Under the pieces are notes generated by a model. It had not been told where the DNA came from. It did not search any database and saw only the letters and a list, made by a program, of their open reading frames with translations. DNA of 64,000 nucleotides, from positions 88,734-152,733 of the forward strand of contig CALWSF010000001.1 of NCBI GenBank assembly GCA_944384125.1, written 5' to 3'. Below, one piece after another: positions 8,205 through 16,293 of this stretch. Positions within the stretch are counted from its first letter, which is position 1; each line of letters starts with the position of its first letter. Origin of the DNA: an uncultured Lachnospiraceae bacterium (lineage in GTDB: Bacteria; Bacillota; Clostridia; Lachnospirales; Lachnospiraceae). The position numbers and the translations under genes were made by a program.

Positions 8205-8881
8205 TAGGAACGGTAGTAAATGCGGCGACAATTGTGACGGGCAGCCTGATAGGAAGCGTGGTCAATAAGGGAATTAAAGAGGAATATCAGGGAGCTCTTT
8301 TCAATGCCATGGGACTGGCGGCTTTTATGCTTGGGGTAAATGCGGTGGTCAGTCACATGCCGGACAGCCAGTATCCCGTTCTGTTTATCGCAAGTCTGGC
8401 GATAGGAAGCTTTATAGGAACTGTACTTGATATAGATGGCCGTTTTAAGCGCCTGACAGGGCGGTTTACTTCCTCTAATCTGGGAGAGGGGCTTTCTACG
8501 GCGATTCTTCTGTTCTGTATTGGAACACTTTCCATTGTGGGTCCTATTGAGAGCGCTGTAAATGGAAATCATACATATCTTTTTACTAATGCCACGCTGG
8601 ATTTTGTATCGTCTATGGTGCTTGCCTCAACTTATGGGATAGGGATTGCGGCAGCGGGAGTGGTCCTTTTTTTCTGGCAGGGACTTATTTACCTTGGGGC
8701 CAGCTTCCTGTCGGGGTTTTTATCTGATGCTCTGATGGCTGAAATCTCAATTGTCGGAGGTGTCCTGATCGCTACTTCCGGTCTTTCTATTCTGAAAATA
8801 AAGGACTGCAAGACCATGAATATGCTGCCGTCTCTGGCAGTTCCCGTGGTGTGGTTTCTTCTGGTGGGAGCGTTTTTCTGA
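8201..8881 (+). CDS. DUF554 membrane protein (YqgA/YdfK family)
   Basis: The 226-residue hydrophobic protein starts MIGTVVNAATIVTGSLIGSVV and has about six or seven membrane segments, the pattern of the DUF554 family of possible transport proteins with no established function. The ATG overlaps the NUDIX stop codon (ATGA at 8201-8204), so the two genes are translationally coupled. It is the last gene of the run that begins with the GIY-YIG/YaaA fusion. Confidence 0.88.
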   Translation: MIGTVVNAATIVTGSLIGSVVNKGIKEEYQGALFNAMGLAAFMLGVNAVVSHMPDSQYPVLFIASLAIGSFIGTVLDIDGRFKRLTGRFTSSNLGEGLSTAILLFCIGTLSIVGPIESAVNGNHTYLFTNATLDFVSSMVLASTYGIGIAAAGVVLFFWQGLIYLGASFLSGFLSDALMAEISIVGGVLIATSGLSILKIKDCKTMNMLPSLAVPVVWFLLVGAFF

Positions 8882-9047
8882 ATAAAAAGAGAGCGCGCAG
8901 CTGCAAATTGTTGGGGAACGAGGGTTTTGCAGTGCGCACTCATGAGGAATATACAATATATGGAAACCGGTTTGGGGAAACCGGCTGATTAGGCGGTTCA
9001 AACACTTTTATATTATAAAAATAATAAAGATTCCCGATATCTTTAAC
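8882..9047. other. Intergenic stretch with imperfect hairpins
   Basis: The spacer before the LysR gene has no gene. An imperfect hairpin pairs GAGCGCGCAGCTGCAAA (8891-8907) with TTTGCAGTGCGCACTC (8926-8941), leaving one bulge and one mismatch, and may end the upstream operon although no T run follows. A second small one uses AAACCGGTTT and AAACCGG at about 8962-8983. The rest is AT-rich. Confidence 0.35.
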
Positions 9048-9079
9048 TTGATTATAACCTATTCATCGTATATAATCAA
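9048..9079 (+). promoter_or_regulatory. Promoter of the LysR gene with overlapping inverted repeat
   Basis: TTGATT (9048-9053) and TATAAT (9071-9076) are 17 bases apart. The same bases form a perfect 9-base inverted repeat, TTGATTATA (9048-9056) and TATAATCAA (9071-9079), with a 14-base centre, so both promoter boxes lie inside the repeat. LysR regulators commonly repress their own promoter through dyad sites, so this could be the autoregulatory operator. Confidence 0.6.
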
Positions 9080-9215
9080 ATTTAAATAAGAAAATAATAA
9101 TTATAAATTTTTTGTTATAAAGAGGATGGCGGCGATTTTGCAGTTCTGAACTGCCGGATACCGCTGTCACATCAGAAAGGCATGCATAAAGCAGGCTGGA
9201 AACACAGGAGGAAGG

Positions 9216-10247
9216 ATGTTCGACGGTAAAGAATACGTGTATGCGGTTTATGAGGAGAAAAGCTTCTCTAAAGCTGCACAGAAGCTGTATATTACGCAGC
9301 CGGCACTGAGTACGGCAATCAAAAAGGTTGAAAAGAAAATCGGAACGCCTATTTTTGACAGGAGTACGTCTCCCATTGGCCTGACACCGGGCGGTGAGGT
9401 ATATATTGATGCAATCGAAAAGCTTTTTGCACTGGAGCAGAATACTCTTAACCAGCTCAATAATCTGAATGGTCTGCTGGCGGGAAAACTGTCTGTGGGA
9501 GGAACGATTTTTTTTACATCTTTTATTCTGCCGGGGCTTCTGGGAGAATTTTCCAGAAGATACCCTCAGATCAAGATTGAGCTGGTTGAGGGAACAACCA
9601 CACAGCTGACAGAAAAGCTGGTTGCGGAAGAACTTGATCTGATTATAGATAATTCGGAGCTTGATGACAAAAATTATGAGAAGTATTATTATAGTACGGA
9701 AAGAATTATTCTGGCAGTTCCCAGAAGTTTTCCCATCAATCAGGAACTGGTGGAGTACCAGCTGACTGCAGAGGACATAGCAGCGGGACGTCACAGCCGG
9801 GAAGACTTTCCTCAGCTGCCCCTTCCGCGTCTTAAAAATACCCCGTTTATATTTGTGAAGGAAGAAAACAGTATTTATAAGCGCGGTGTTAAAATGTGCA
9901 GCCGGCAGAACTATACGCCCAATATTATTCTGAAGCCGGATCAGGTGGTTTCTGCTTTTAATATGGCGGGAAAAGGAGTTGGGGCGACGTTTATTCCTGA
10001 CGGACTGGTCTCCAATCTGCCCTATGAGGTTCCTCTCTGCTATTACAAGATGGATGAAGAGTTTTCTGTCCGTCACGTCTATTTTTATAAAAAGAGGAAT
10101 AAATACCTTACCAAGGCCATGGAGGAGTTTATCCGCGTGGCCGTGGGGGATGAAGCTTTCTGCCAGGTAAGGGATGAAAGGGAAAAGGAAAGCAGCGATA
10201 AAAGAGGGGCTGAAAGGGGAAGGGAAAAGAAGGCAGCGCTCCAGTAG
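9216..10247 (+). CDS. LysR-family transcriptional regulator
   Basis: The 343-residue protein has the N-terminal winged HTH of LysR regulators (SFSKAAQKLYITQPALSTAIKKVE, residues about 16-40, in two parts) and a periplasmic-binding-like effector domain from about 90 to 300 (LSVGGTIFF, AEELDLIID). A charged tail of about 30 residues (REKESSDKRGAERGREKK) extends past the usual 290-310. RBS AGGAGGAAGG lies just upstream of ATG 9216. No obvious divergent target gene is present, so its regulon is unknown. Its promoter is inside a perfect inverted repeat. Confidence 0.9.
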   Translation: MFDGKEYVYAVYEEKSFSKAAQKLYITQPALSTAIKKVEKKIGTPIFDRSTSPIGLTPGGEVYIDAIEKLFALEQNTLNQLNNLNGLLAGKLSVGGTIFFTSFILPGLLGEFSRRYPQIKIELVEGTTTQLTEKLVAEELDLIIDNSELDDKNYEKYYYSTERIILAVPRSFPINQELVEYQLTAEDIAAGRHSREDFPQLPLPRLKNTPFIFVKEENSIYKRGVKMCSRQNYTPNIILKPDQVVSAFNMAGKGVGATFIPDGLVSNLPYEVPLCYYKMDEEFSVRHVYFYKKRNKYLTKAMEEFIRVAVGDEAFCQVRDEREKESSDKRGAERGREKKAALQ

Positions 10248-10327
10248 GGGGGAGACTGTGCGGCATTTTGGACATGTCCGGTCTGAGGCTGCTGTGTGTT
10301 CCGGAAGATATGTATAAAGGAGAGGGG

Positions 10328-10376
10328 GGATATTCCTCTGGCTGGGCATATGCCTGAAGCAGAGGAATGTCCTTTT
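10328..10376 (+). terminator. Terminator after the LysR gene
   Basis: GGATATTCCTCTG (10328-10340) pairs with CAGAGGAATGTCC (10360-10372), 13 pairs including one G-U, and is followed by TTTT. It isolates the regulator from the next gene. Confidence 0.6.
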
Positions 10377-10410
10377 GCTTGCAGAGGGGACAGTGAGGAG
10401 GAATTGAGTG

Positions 10411-10911
10411 ATGCGGAGAAAAGAAAGAGAAATAAATGAAAAAAAACTGCTGGAGCAGATTATGGAAGAATGCCGTGTGTGCAGCGTGGCTTTTTCTGAT
10501 GATAAATATCCATATGTTATTCCGATGAACTTTGGCGTTTTGTGGGAAGAAAAACTGCCGGTGCTGTATTTTCACGGAGCTGCCACAGGTAAAAAAATTG
10601 ATTGTATGGACAGGGACTGTCGGGTTGCTTTCTGTATGGCATCGGAAAAGGAATTAAAACTGAAAACCCCTGCATGCGGTTCTACAATGCTGTATGCCAG
10701 TGTATGCGGAACGGGATGCCTGCGCCGTGTGAATGACGGGAATGAGAAAATAAAAGGTCTGACGGCTGTTATGTGCCAGTACGACAGAACCAAAAAAGAT
10801 TTTGAGTTCAGCAGAGAGGCTGCCGATGCAACACAGGTGCTTCGCCTGGATGTGGAGACAATTTCCGGAAAAAGCAACTGGATGAGGCAGGACAATGATG
10901 AATCGGACTGA
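10411..10911 (+). CDS. Pyridoxamine 5'-phosphate oxidase-like FMN-binding protein (NimA-like)
   Basis: The 166-residue protein resembles the small split-barrel flavin proteins of the PNPOx/NimA group: the N-terminal CRVCSVAF, YPYVIPMNFG strand pair and LYFHGAATGKKID are typical. NimA-type members reduce nitroimidazoles, but most clostridial copies have no tested function. GTG 10408 and ATG 10411 are adjacent in frame; the ATG has GAGGAGG at the better distance. It is preceded by the LysR terminator, so it likely has its own promoter. Confidence 0.82.
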   Translation: MRRKEREINEKKLLEQIMEECRVCSVAFSDDKYPYVIPMNFGVLWEEKLPVLYFHGAATGKKIDCMDRDCRVAFCMASEKELKLKTPACGSTMLYASVCGTGCLRRVNDGNEKIKGLTAVMCQYDRTKKDFEFSREAADATQVLRLDVETISGKSNWMRQDNDESD

Positions 10912-10972
10912 GAGGCAGAGGGATGAAAATGTTTTATAATAGAGAAGAAGTTTGACAGTAAGGGACAGGAAA

Positions 10973-12577
10973 ATGAAAGACTGGAAGAAGATACTGCCAT
11001 TGATTATTCGCGGAGGGGAGCTGCTGATTCTGGCAGCACTGGTGTTTGCCGTCGTTTATTTTATACCGGACCCGGGGCGGCAGCCTGCATCCCAAACGGC
11101 AGGGCAGAAGGAAGAAACGGACATATATGAGACGGAACAGGCAGGTTCCGGGCAGGAGGAAATTCCTCAGACAGATGCAGCACAAGGCGAGAGTGCATCT
11201 GTGACAGAAGATTCGGACAGGAAATATTCTGCCGGGAAAAAGTCTCAGGAAAAAGAGGAGGAAGTTCCTGAAGAGGAAATAAAAGGACCGCCGGTACTTT
11301 TTCTGGCTACGGATATCCACTATCAGTCTCCGGAGATGACAGATTACCGCTCTGCCTTTGACAATTTTGTTCAGTGGAGTGACGGAACCATTGTGCCGTA
11401 TCTGGATGCCATAACAGATGCATTTCTTGAGGAGGTTGTACGGGAAAGGCCGTCAGCTCTTATACTGAGCGGAGATATCTCACAGAATGGCGAACGGAAA
11501 AATCATGAAGCTCTGGCTGAAAAACTGCACCGTGTGCAGGAGTCCGGTATCCCGGTTCTGGTAATCCCGGGCAACCACGACATTAATCATCCGTGGGCAG
11601 CCACATATTTTGACGGCAAGACGGAGACGGCTGAAGGGACTGCACCTGAGGATTTTTATGAAATATATCATGAATTCGGGTATGACGGTGCATCTTCACG
11701 GGATCAAGGCTCCTTAAGCTATGTTTACAGAATCGATGACAGGTATTGGGTCATGATGCTTGATTCCTGTATTTATGAGCCCGTGCATGAAACAGGGGGA
11801 CGAATCAGGACGGAAACTTTGGAATGGATGAAGGCTCAGCTTGAAGAAGCAGCCGCAGCCGGGGCGACCATAATTCCGGTGGCCCATCATAATCTTCTGA
11901 AGGAAAGTACTCTTTATCCGGAAGAGTGTACCCTGGAAAATGGAACAGAAGTGACAGAACTTCTGGAAGAGTACAAAATCCCCGTTTATCTCAGTGGTCA
12001 TCTTCACCTTCAGAGAATAAAAAAACATGTAAATGGACCCTCCAGCGAAGATGGGTATGGAATATATGAAATTGTCACATCGCCTCTGACAATGTCTCCA
12101 TGTCAGTACAGCGTGCTGGAATGGCAGGAGGACGGAAGTCTTGTGTATCATACACAGAAGGTAGATGTGGAGAACTGGGCGCTCCGGTATGGGGAAGAGG
12201 ATGAAAATCTTCTGAATTTTTCTGCATATGCAGATGAGTTCCTTATAAAAACAGTGGCGAATCAGGCATTCATGGGTCTGGAGACAATTCCGGAAGAAAG
12301 GAAACAGCAGATGGCTGAGTTATACGGACGTCTGAACCGGGATTACTGCTCCGGAAAAAAGATTTCCGCCGGAGAGATAAAGAAAACGGAGGCATATCTG
12401 TACTGGGAGCGATACGGAGGAACGGGAGTATGGGCGGATCGCCTGGAGGCAATCTTAAATGATACAAAGAGGGATCATACATTTCTTTCGCTGACAGCGG
12501 GAGAGGATTTTCCGGGGACTCCGGGAGAAAATGAGGAAACTCAGGCAGACGTGGAACCGACTTCGGAAGACAGGTAA
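10973..12577 (+). CDS. Membrane-anchored metallophosphoesterase, paralogue of the gene at 6127
   Basis: This protein of about 534 residues has one N-terminal membrane segment (LLILAALVFAVVYFI), a Glu/Gln-rich linker and a calcineurin-like domain with DIH, SGDISQNG, GNHD, AHHN and GHLH. Stretches such as GNHDIN, SLSYVYRIDDRYWVMMLDS and the C-terminal helical part align with the lipoprotein at 6127-7662, so the two arose by duplication. Here the anchor is a transmembrane helix, not a lipobox. A TTG at 10952 is in frame, but ATG 10973 with AGGGACAGGA is the more likely start. Substrate unknown; nucleotides or cell-wall phosphodiesters are guesses. Confidence 0.85.
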   Translation: MKDWKKILPLIIRGGELLILAALVFAVVYFIPDPGRQPASQTAGQKEETDIYETEQAGSGQEEIPQTDAAQGESASVTEDSDRKYSAGKKSQEKEEEVPEEEIKGPPVLFLATDIHYQSPEMTDYRSAFDNFVQWSDGTIVPYLDAITDAFLEEVVRERPSALILSGDISQNGERKNHEALAEKLHRVQESGIPVLVIPGNHDINHPWAATYFDGKTETAEGTAPEDFYEIYHEFGYDGASSRDQGSLSYVYRIDDRYWVMMLDSCIYEPVHETGGRIRTETLEWMKAQLEEAAAAGATIIPVAHHNLLKESTLYPEECTLENGTEVTELLEEYKIPVYLSGHLHLQRIKKHVNGPSSEDGYGIYEIVTSPLTMSPCQYSVLEWQEDGSLVYHTQKVDVENWALRYGEEDENLLNFSAYADEFLIKTVANQAFMGLETIPEERKQQMAELYGRLNRDYCSGKKISAGEIKKTEAYLYWERYGGTGVWADRLEAILNDTKRDHTFLSLTAGEDFPGTPGENEETQADVEPTSEDR

Positions 12578-12605
12578 GGATATTGGAAGAAAGAGAGGAA
12601 TGAAC

Positions 12606-13484
12606 ATGAACTATGAGGGAATTGTATACAGACCGCCGAGTGAGGCCAGAAGCCTTATTATTCAGGTAACCATTGGCTGTGCTCACAATACATGCACATT
12701 CTGTAATATGTACAAAGCAAAGAAATTCCGTATCAGAAAGATGGAAGAAATTATGGCGGATCTGGAGGAGGCGGCGGCAGGGCCGTTTGCTTCCTATATT
12801 CAGAGAGTTTTTCTGGCGGATGGAGATGCTCTGGTTATGAAGACAGAGAATCTGCTGGAAATTCTGGCAGCGGTAAAGCGCCTGTTTCCTCAGGTAACAA
12901 GAGTGGCATCTTACGGGACAGCACAGGACATTCTCAGAAAATCAGAAGAAGAGCTGACGGCACTGCGAAAGGCGGGGCTGGGAATTGTATATGTAGGTGC
13001 GGAGTCGGGGGATAATGAGATTCTTGCATATATTCAAAAGGGAGTAACGGCGGAAGAAGTGATTGCAGCGGGACAGAAGCTGAAGCGCTGCGGGATTCAC
13101 ACATCTGTTACGCTCATATCGGGCCTTGGAGGGCGCGAAAGAGTTGCACGTCATGCTATTTCCTGTGCAAAGCTGATTTCCCGGATGAATCCGGAATATG
13201 CGTCTTTCCTGACACTTCGCCTTTATGAGGGAACACCTATGTATGCAGATGTGGTAGAAGGACGTTTTCAGCGCATCACTCCGGATGAGATTGTGGAGGA
13301 AATGGAGACATTTCTGCAGAATGTGGATTCTCCGGGAACCGTATTCCGGACGAATCATGCATCCAATTATGTTGTGCTTGCGGGTACGTTAAATGAAGAT
13401 ATTCCCGCAATGCTTGAAAAGCTCCGGAATGTGAAAAAAACTCAGCACTACCGGGTTTTCCGGGAGACGGGAGATTTGCTGTAA
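12606..13484 (+). CDS. Radical SAM protein
   Basis: The 292-residue protein has three cysteines, Cys25, Cys30 and Cys33, in a CX4CX2C arrangement (IGCAHNTCTFCNMYK), as in the SEARSLIIQVTIGC radical SAM group, where the extra residue relative to CX3CX2C is normal. GAESG and the YVGAESGD loop fit SAM and barrel strands. It is annotated widely without a defined reaction. ATG 12606 has AGAGAGGA at a suitable distance; ATG 12600 is too close to it. It follows the phosphoesterase by 28 bases. Its stop codon lies within the left arm of a 17-base-pair hairpin shared with the convergent Ogg-like gene. Confidence 0.85.
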   Translation: MNYEGIVYRPPSEARSLIIQVTIGCAHNTCTFCNMYKAKKFRIRKMEEIMADLEEAAAGPFASYIQRVFLADGDALVMKTENLLEILAAVKRLFPQVTRVASYGTAQDILRKSEEELTALRKAGLGIVYVGAESGDNEILAYIQKGVTAEEVIAAGQKLKRCGIHTSVTLISGLGGRERVARHAISCAKLISRMNPEYASFLTLRLYEGTPMYADVVEGRFQRITPDEIVEEMETFLQNVDSPGTVFRTNHASNYVVLAGTLNEDIPAMLEKLRNVKKTQHYRVFRETGDLL

Positions 13485-14419
13485 TTTTCCGGACCGGGGG
13501 AAGCGTCCGGAAAATTACAGCATTCTGAGTTCTGGAGTGTGCTTTTTTCCGAAGAAGTGCGCTCATAGTAGAAAATATACTGCTGCATAACGCCGGCGTA
13601 TCCTCTGTAGCGGCTGAAATAGTCCTGAAGAATGGACGGCGCAATGCGGCTTTTGGGAAGACGGCAGTAGACATCTTCTCTGCGCGGATAGTAATGTTTC
13701 ATGAAAATCTGGCGGATCCAGGTATCAACGGGAAATGCATCAATGTGGTGCAGGGCAAACAGACAGATGCAGTTGGCGACTTTTTCGCCTATTCCGTAGA
13801 GACCTGTCAGATAGTTCATGGCATCTGTGTAATTCATGCCGGAAAGAAGATCCAGGGAAAATTCCCCGCTGTTTACCGACCGGCACAGGCGGTAAAGGTA
13901 TTTGGCGCGGTATCCCAGCTTAAGAGACGTCAGATCATCCAGAGTGGCATGGCCAAGTTCTTCCGGGGTGGGAAAAGTGAAAAATACTTTTCCCGCCTTT
14001 TTGGATGCGTCCGGAAGCGGTGTGCCGTAATGCGCTGACAAGAGCTCCACAGCTTCGCGTATTTTAGGAATTGTTTTTTGCTGTGACAGGAGAAATGTAA
14101 CCATCATTTCCCAGAGATCCTGACGCAGAATACGAATTCCGTCTCCTGAGGCTGCCGCCTTTGTCAGATATGTATCTTCTTCCGGAATGGAACGGATGAA
14201 CGCAGCATAATCCGTATCCAGATCGAAGTAATTTTTCCAGTAGGCAAGTTCATTTTCCGGGCAGTCAAGCAAAAGCTCTTTTCCGTTCTGGAAGATTTCC
14301 AGCCGGTGGGTTTTACTGATGGCAGACCAGCCATTTTCTGAAATCCGGGTCATGCGGAAGCACTGACCGGAATCTGCAATTTGTTTTAAGTCAAAATTTG
14401 TCATTTCTATCTTTTCCAT
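13448..14419 (-). CDS. ogg: 8-oxoguanine DNA glycosylase (Ogg/AlkA-like HhH-GPD)
   Basis: The 323-residue protein has the Ogg N-terminal motif DSGQCFRM, then a helix-hairpin-helix GLYGIGEKVANCICLFAL and the catalytic pair Lys (GEKVAN) and Asp (FPVDTWIR), as in bifunctional Ogg1 enzymes that excise 8-oxoguanine. An unusual C-terminal tail of about 35 residues after YIFYYERT is encoded across the shared hairpin and may be non-functional. The first ATG at 14419 has no RBS and a TATAAT only six bases upstream; ATG 14404 (MTNFDL) preceded by GGAAAAG is the alternative. The gene is convergent with the radical SAM gene and overlaps it by 37 bases. Confidence 0.85.
   Translation of the reverse strand: MEKIEMTNFDLKQIADSGQCFRMTRISENGWSAISKTHRLEIFQNGKELLLDCPENELAYWKNYFDLDTDYAAFIRSIPEEDTYLTKAAASGDGIRILRQDLWEMMVTFLLSQQKTIPKIREAVELLSAHYGTPLPDASKKAGKVFFTFPTPEELGHATLDDLTSLKLGYRAKYLYRLCRSVNSGEFSLDLLSGMNYTDAMNYLTGLYGIGEKVANCICLFALHHIDAFPVDTWIRQIFMKHYYPRREDVYCRLPKSRIAPSILQDYFSRYRGYAGVMQQYIFYYERTSSEKSTLQNSECCNFPDASPGPENYSKSPVSRKTR
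13478..13521. terminator. Perfect 17-bp hairpin shared by two convergent genes
   Basis: GCTGTAATTTTCCGGAC (13478-13494) and GTCCGGAAAATTACAGC (13505-13521) pair perfectly around a 10-base loop. The radical SAM stop codon is in the left arm and the convergent Ogg-like gene runs through the whole element. It would fold on either strand and probably ends both transcripts, though neither side has a classical T run. Confidence 0.5.
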
Positions 14420-14425
14420 ACTGCT

Positions 14426-14431
14426 ATTATA
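14426..14431 (-). promoter_or_regulatory. -10 element of the ogg promoter
   Basis: On the reverse strand TATAAT lies six bases before the first ATG of ogg, in GCTATAATAGC. The expected transcription start would fall on or next to that ATG. The -35 is weak, in the AT-rich stretch at about 14449-14454. Confidence 0.4.
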
Positions 14432-14476
14432 GCAAATTCCTTTTTTGAAGAAAGTATTAAAATTTGACAAATTTTC

Positions 14477-14505
14477 TTGCGGAGGCAAAACGGCTTTAGT
14501 ATACT
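14477..14505 (+). promoter_or_regulatory. Promoter of the zinc-ribbon gene
   Basis: TTGCGG (14477-14482), a 17-base spacer and TATACT (14500-14505) precede the start codon at 14543 by 37 bases. It is divergent from the ogg promoter about 50 bases away. Confidence 0.55.
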
Positions 14506-14542
14506 GGTTATGTCTGAAACAGAAAAGGGAGGAGGCCGGCCA

Positions 14543-14956
14543 ATGATTTTTATCGGAGGAATCAGCTCCGGAATGAAGGAGATTGAATATTTAAAGACGG
14601 TTGTATGCAGCCGGTGCGGAGCATATGGGCGCTATCAGGTATATATGACGTATATGTATTTCAGCTTTTTCTTTATTCCGCTGTTTAAATGGAGCAAGCG
14701 TTTTTTTGTAAAAATGTCATGCTGCGGTGCTGTGTATGAGCTGGATCCTGAAATTGGAAAAAGACTGTTAAGAGGAGAAGATGTTGATATCCGTGAGTCA
14801 GATCTGACGCTTGTGGAAGATGGAAGAGGAAACCCGTGGGCATCGTCTCAGACAGCCGGCGGACAGAAAAAGCGCTGTTCTGCCTGCGGATATGAAACGC
14901 AGGAGGATTTCAGTTACTGTCCCAGGTGCGGGGCAGCTCTGGAGAATGAGGATTAG
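14543..14956 (+). CDS. Zinc-ribbon protein
   Basis: The 137-residue protein has two cysteine pairs near the N-terminus (CSRCG at about 23-27, then SCCG at about 58-61) and a C-terminal zinc ribbon (CSACGYETQEDFSYCPRCG). A hydrophobic stretch YMYFSFFFIPLFKW lies between the first two. This matches a clostridial zinc-ribbon family of unknown role in which the central segment may contact the membrane. ATG 14543 follows GGGAGGAGG. It has its own promoter and lies 61 bases upstream of the thioesterase gene. Confidence 0.75.
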   Translation: MIFIGGISSGMKEIEYLKTVVCSRCGAYGRYQVYMTYMYFSFFFIPLFKWSKRFFVKMSCCGAVYELDPEIGKRLLRGEDVDIRESDLTLVEDGRGNPWASSQTAGGQKKRCSACGYETQEDFSYCPRCGAALENED

Positions 14957-15017
14957 AGAAAATCTGCAGCTGACTTTAGCGAGACAGATATTATCAGGAA
15001 AGAGAGGCAGAATAAAA

Positions 15018-15410
15018 ATGTTGGAGACAGGAATAAAGGGAAGACAGGAGATTACAGTCACAAAAGAAAATTCGGCCAGTGCGGTAGGCAGCGGACTTTT
15101 GGACGTATTTGCGACGCCTGCTATGGTGGCGCTGATGGAAAAGACGGCATGGATGAGCATTGCTCCCTATCTTGACGAGGGGGAAGGTACTGTGGGAACA
15201 AAGCTTGATCTGGCCCATACGTCAGCCACACCTGTGGGAATGCGTGTGTGGTGTGAAAGTGAACTGATTGAGGTGGACGGACGCAGACTTGTGTTCAAAG
15301 TTGAGGCGTTTGACGATAAGGGATCCGTGGGCGGAGGAACACATGAGCGTTTCATTATAAAAAATGAAAAGTTTATGGCGAAGGCGCTGGCCAAAAAAGA
15401 TGCACAATAA
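15018..15410 (+). CDS. Hotdog-fold thioesterase (FlK-like)
   Basis: The 130-residue protein shows the hotdog thioesterase pattern of the fluoroacetyl-CoA thioesterase-like group: VGSGLLDVFATPAMVALMEKTAW, SATPVGM and GTHERFII. These enzymes hydrolyse acyl-CoA thioesters; the physiological substrate here is unknown. ATG 15018 follows AAAGAGAGGCAG. It lies between the zinc-ribbon gene and the metal-dependent hydrolase gene and may share the promoter at 14477. Confidence 0.85.
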   Translation: MLETGIKGRQEITVTKENSASAVGSGLLDVFATPAMVALMEKTAWMSIAPYLDEGEGTVGTKLDLAHTSATPVGMRVWCESELIEVDGRRLVFKVEAFDDKGSVGGGTHERFIIKNEKFMAKALAKKDAQ

Positions 15411-15597
15411 GTGACGTCTGCAGTTTGGAAGGCAGATATGTTTTAAAATTCCGGCTTTTTAAGACGGAATGGGAGGGGGATTTTGCGGCAGTCGTGTCAT
15501 CGGGCTCTGCCGGTGCATAATATCAGTGCACAGAGAGCCGGGGCTGCGGGCAGGGTCCCCTTTTTATCTGATATGGAAGGAAAGAAGGTGTTGTTCT

Positions 15598-16293
15598 GTG
15601 AAAATTACGTACATTCATCACAGTTCCTTTGTTGTGGAGCTGGAGAAATCAGTGCTTTTGTTTGACTATTTTACGGGGAAGCTTCCCATCCTGCCAAAAG
15701 AAAAAGAACTTATGGTATTTGCCAGCCATGCCCATGGAGATCATTATTCTCCCGCGGTTTTTGAGGCAGGAAAGGGACGGAATGATGTAAAGTACATTCT
15801 TTCCCGGGATATAGATGAGAAAACGGTGCCGGACGGTGTATCTGAAAAGGTCCGTTTTGTGGAGCCGGATGAGAAATTTATTGTTGATAATATCCGGATT
15901 GAGACACTTCGTTCAACGGATGAGGGGGTGGCATTCTGGATTTCCGCTGAAAACTGTGAGATTTATCATGCGGGAGATCTGAACAACTGGTGGTGGGAGG
16001 GAGAAGACCCGCAGTGGAATGAAAATATGGCCTCTGCTTACCGGAAGGAAATGCAAAAACTGAAAGGGCGGATCGCTGATGCCGCCTTTATACCGGTCGA
16101 TCCGCGTCTGGGAAAATGGTTTTATCTGGGAGCGGAAGGCTTCATGAGAGAGGCATCCGCAAAGGCCATATTTCCAATGCATTTCTGGGAGAAATATGAG
16201 ATTATTGAGTCTTTGAAAGAACATTCTTCCAGTGAGGGATGGGGAGATCGGATCAAAACAATACACAGAGAAGGCGAGGAATTTGTCATATGA
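15598..16293 (+). CDS. MBL-fold metal-dependent hydrolase
   Basis: The 231-residue protein has the metallo-beta-lactamase motif SHAHGDH and later HAGDLN and PMHFWEKYE, with the Asp and His ligands expected of the UlaG/YtkL-like hydrolases. Reaction unknown. A long in-frame extension exists upstream, but the GTG at 15598 (KITYIHHSSF) with GGAAAGAAGG fits the family start. The stop overlaps the next ATG by four bases (ATGA at 16290-16293). Confidence 0.85.
   Translation: MKITYIHHSSFVVELEKSVLLFDYFTGKLPILPKEKELMVFASHAHGDHYSPAVFEAGKGRNDVKYILSRDIDEKTVPDGVSEKVRFVEPDEKFIVDNIRIETLRSTDEGVAFWISAENCEIYHAGDLNNWWWEGEDPQWNENMASAYRKEMQKLKGRIADAAFIPVDPRLGKWFYLGAEGFMREASAKAIFPMHFWEKYEIIESLKEHSSSEGWGDRIKTIHREGEEFVI

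Noticed and set aside
7736-8572. Reverse-strand frame of 278 codons
   Set aside because: It lies opposite the NUDIX and DUF554 genes, with no recognisable domain.
8882-9047. Strong terminator after the DUF554 gene
   Set aside because: The hairpin has a bulge and mismatch and no T run, so I report it only as an imperfect hairpin.
9063-10349. Long frame of 428 codons on the reverse strand
   Set aside because: It is antisense to the LysR gene, whose family assignment is certain, and has no RBS; the peptide is cysteine- and arginine-rich noise.
10952-10972. TTG start of the second phosphoesterase
   Set aside because: The ATG at 10973 has the better RBS, and the added seven residues match nothing.
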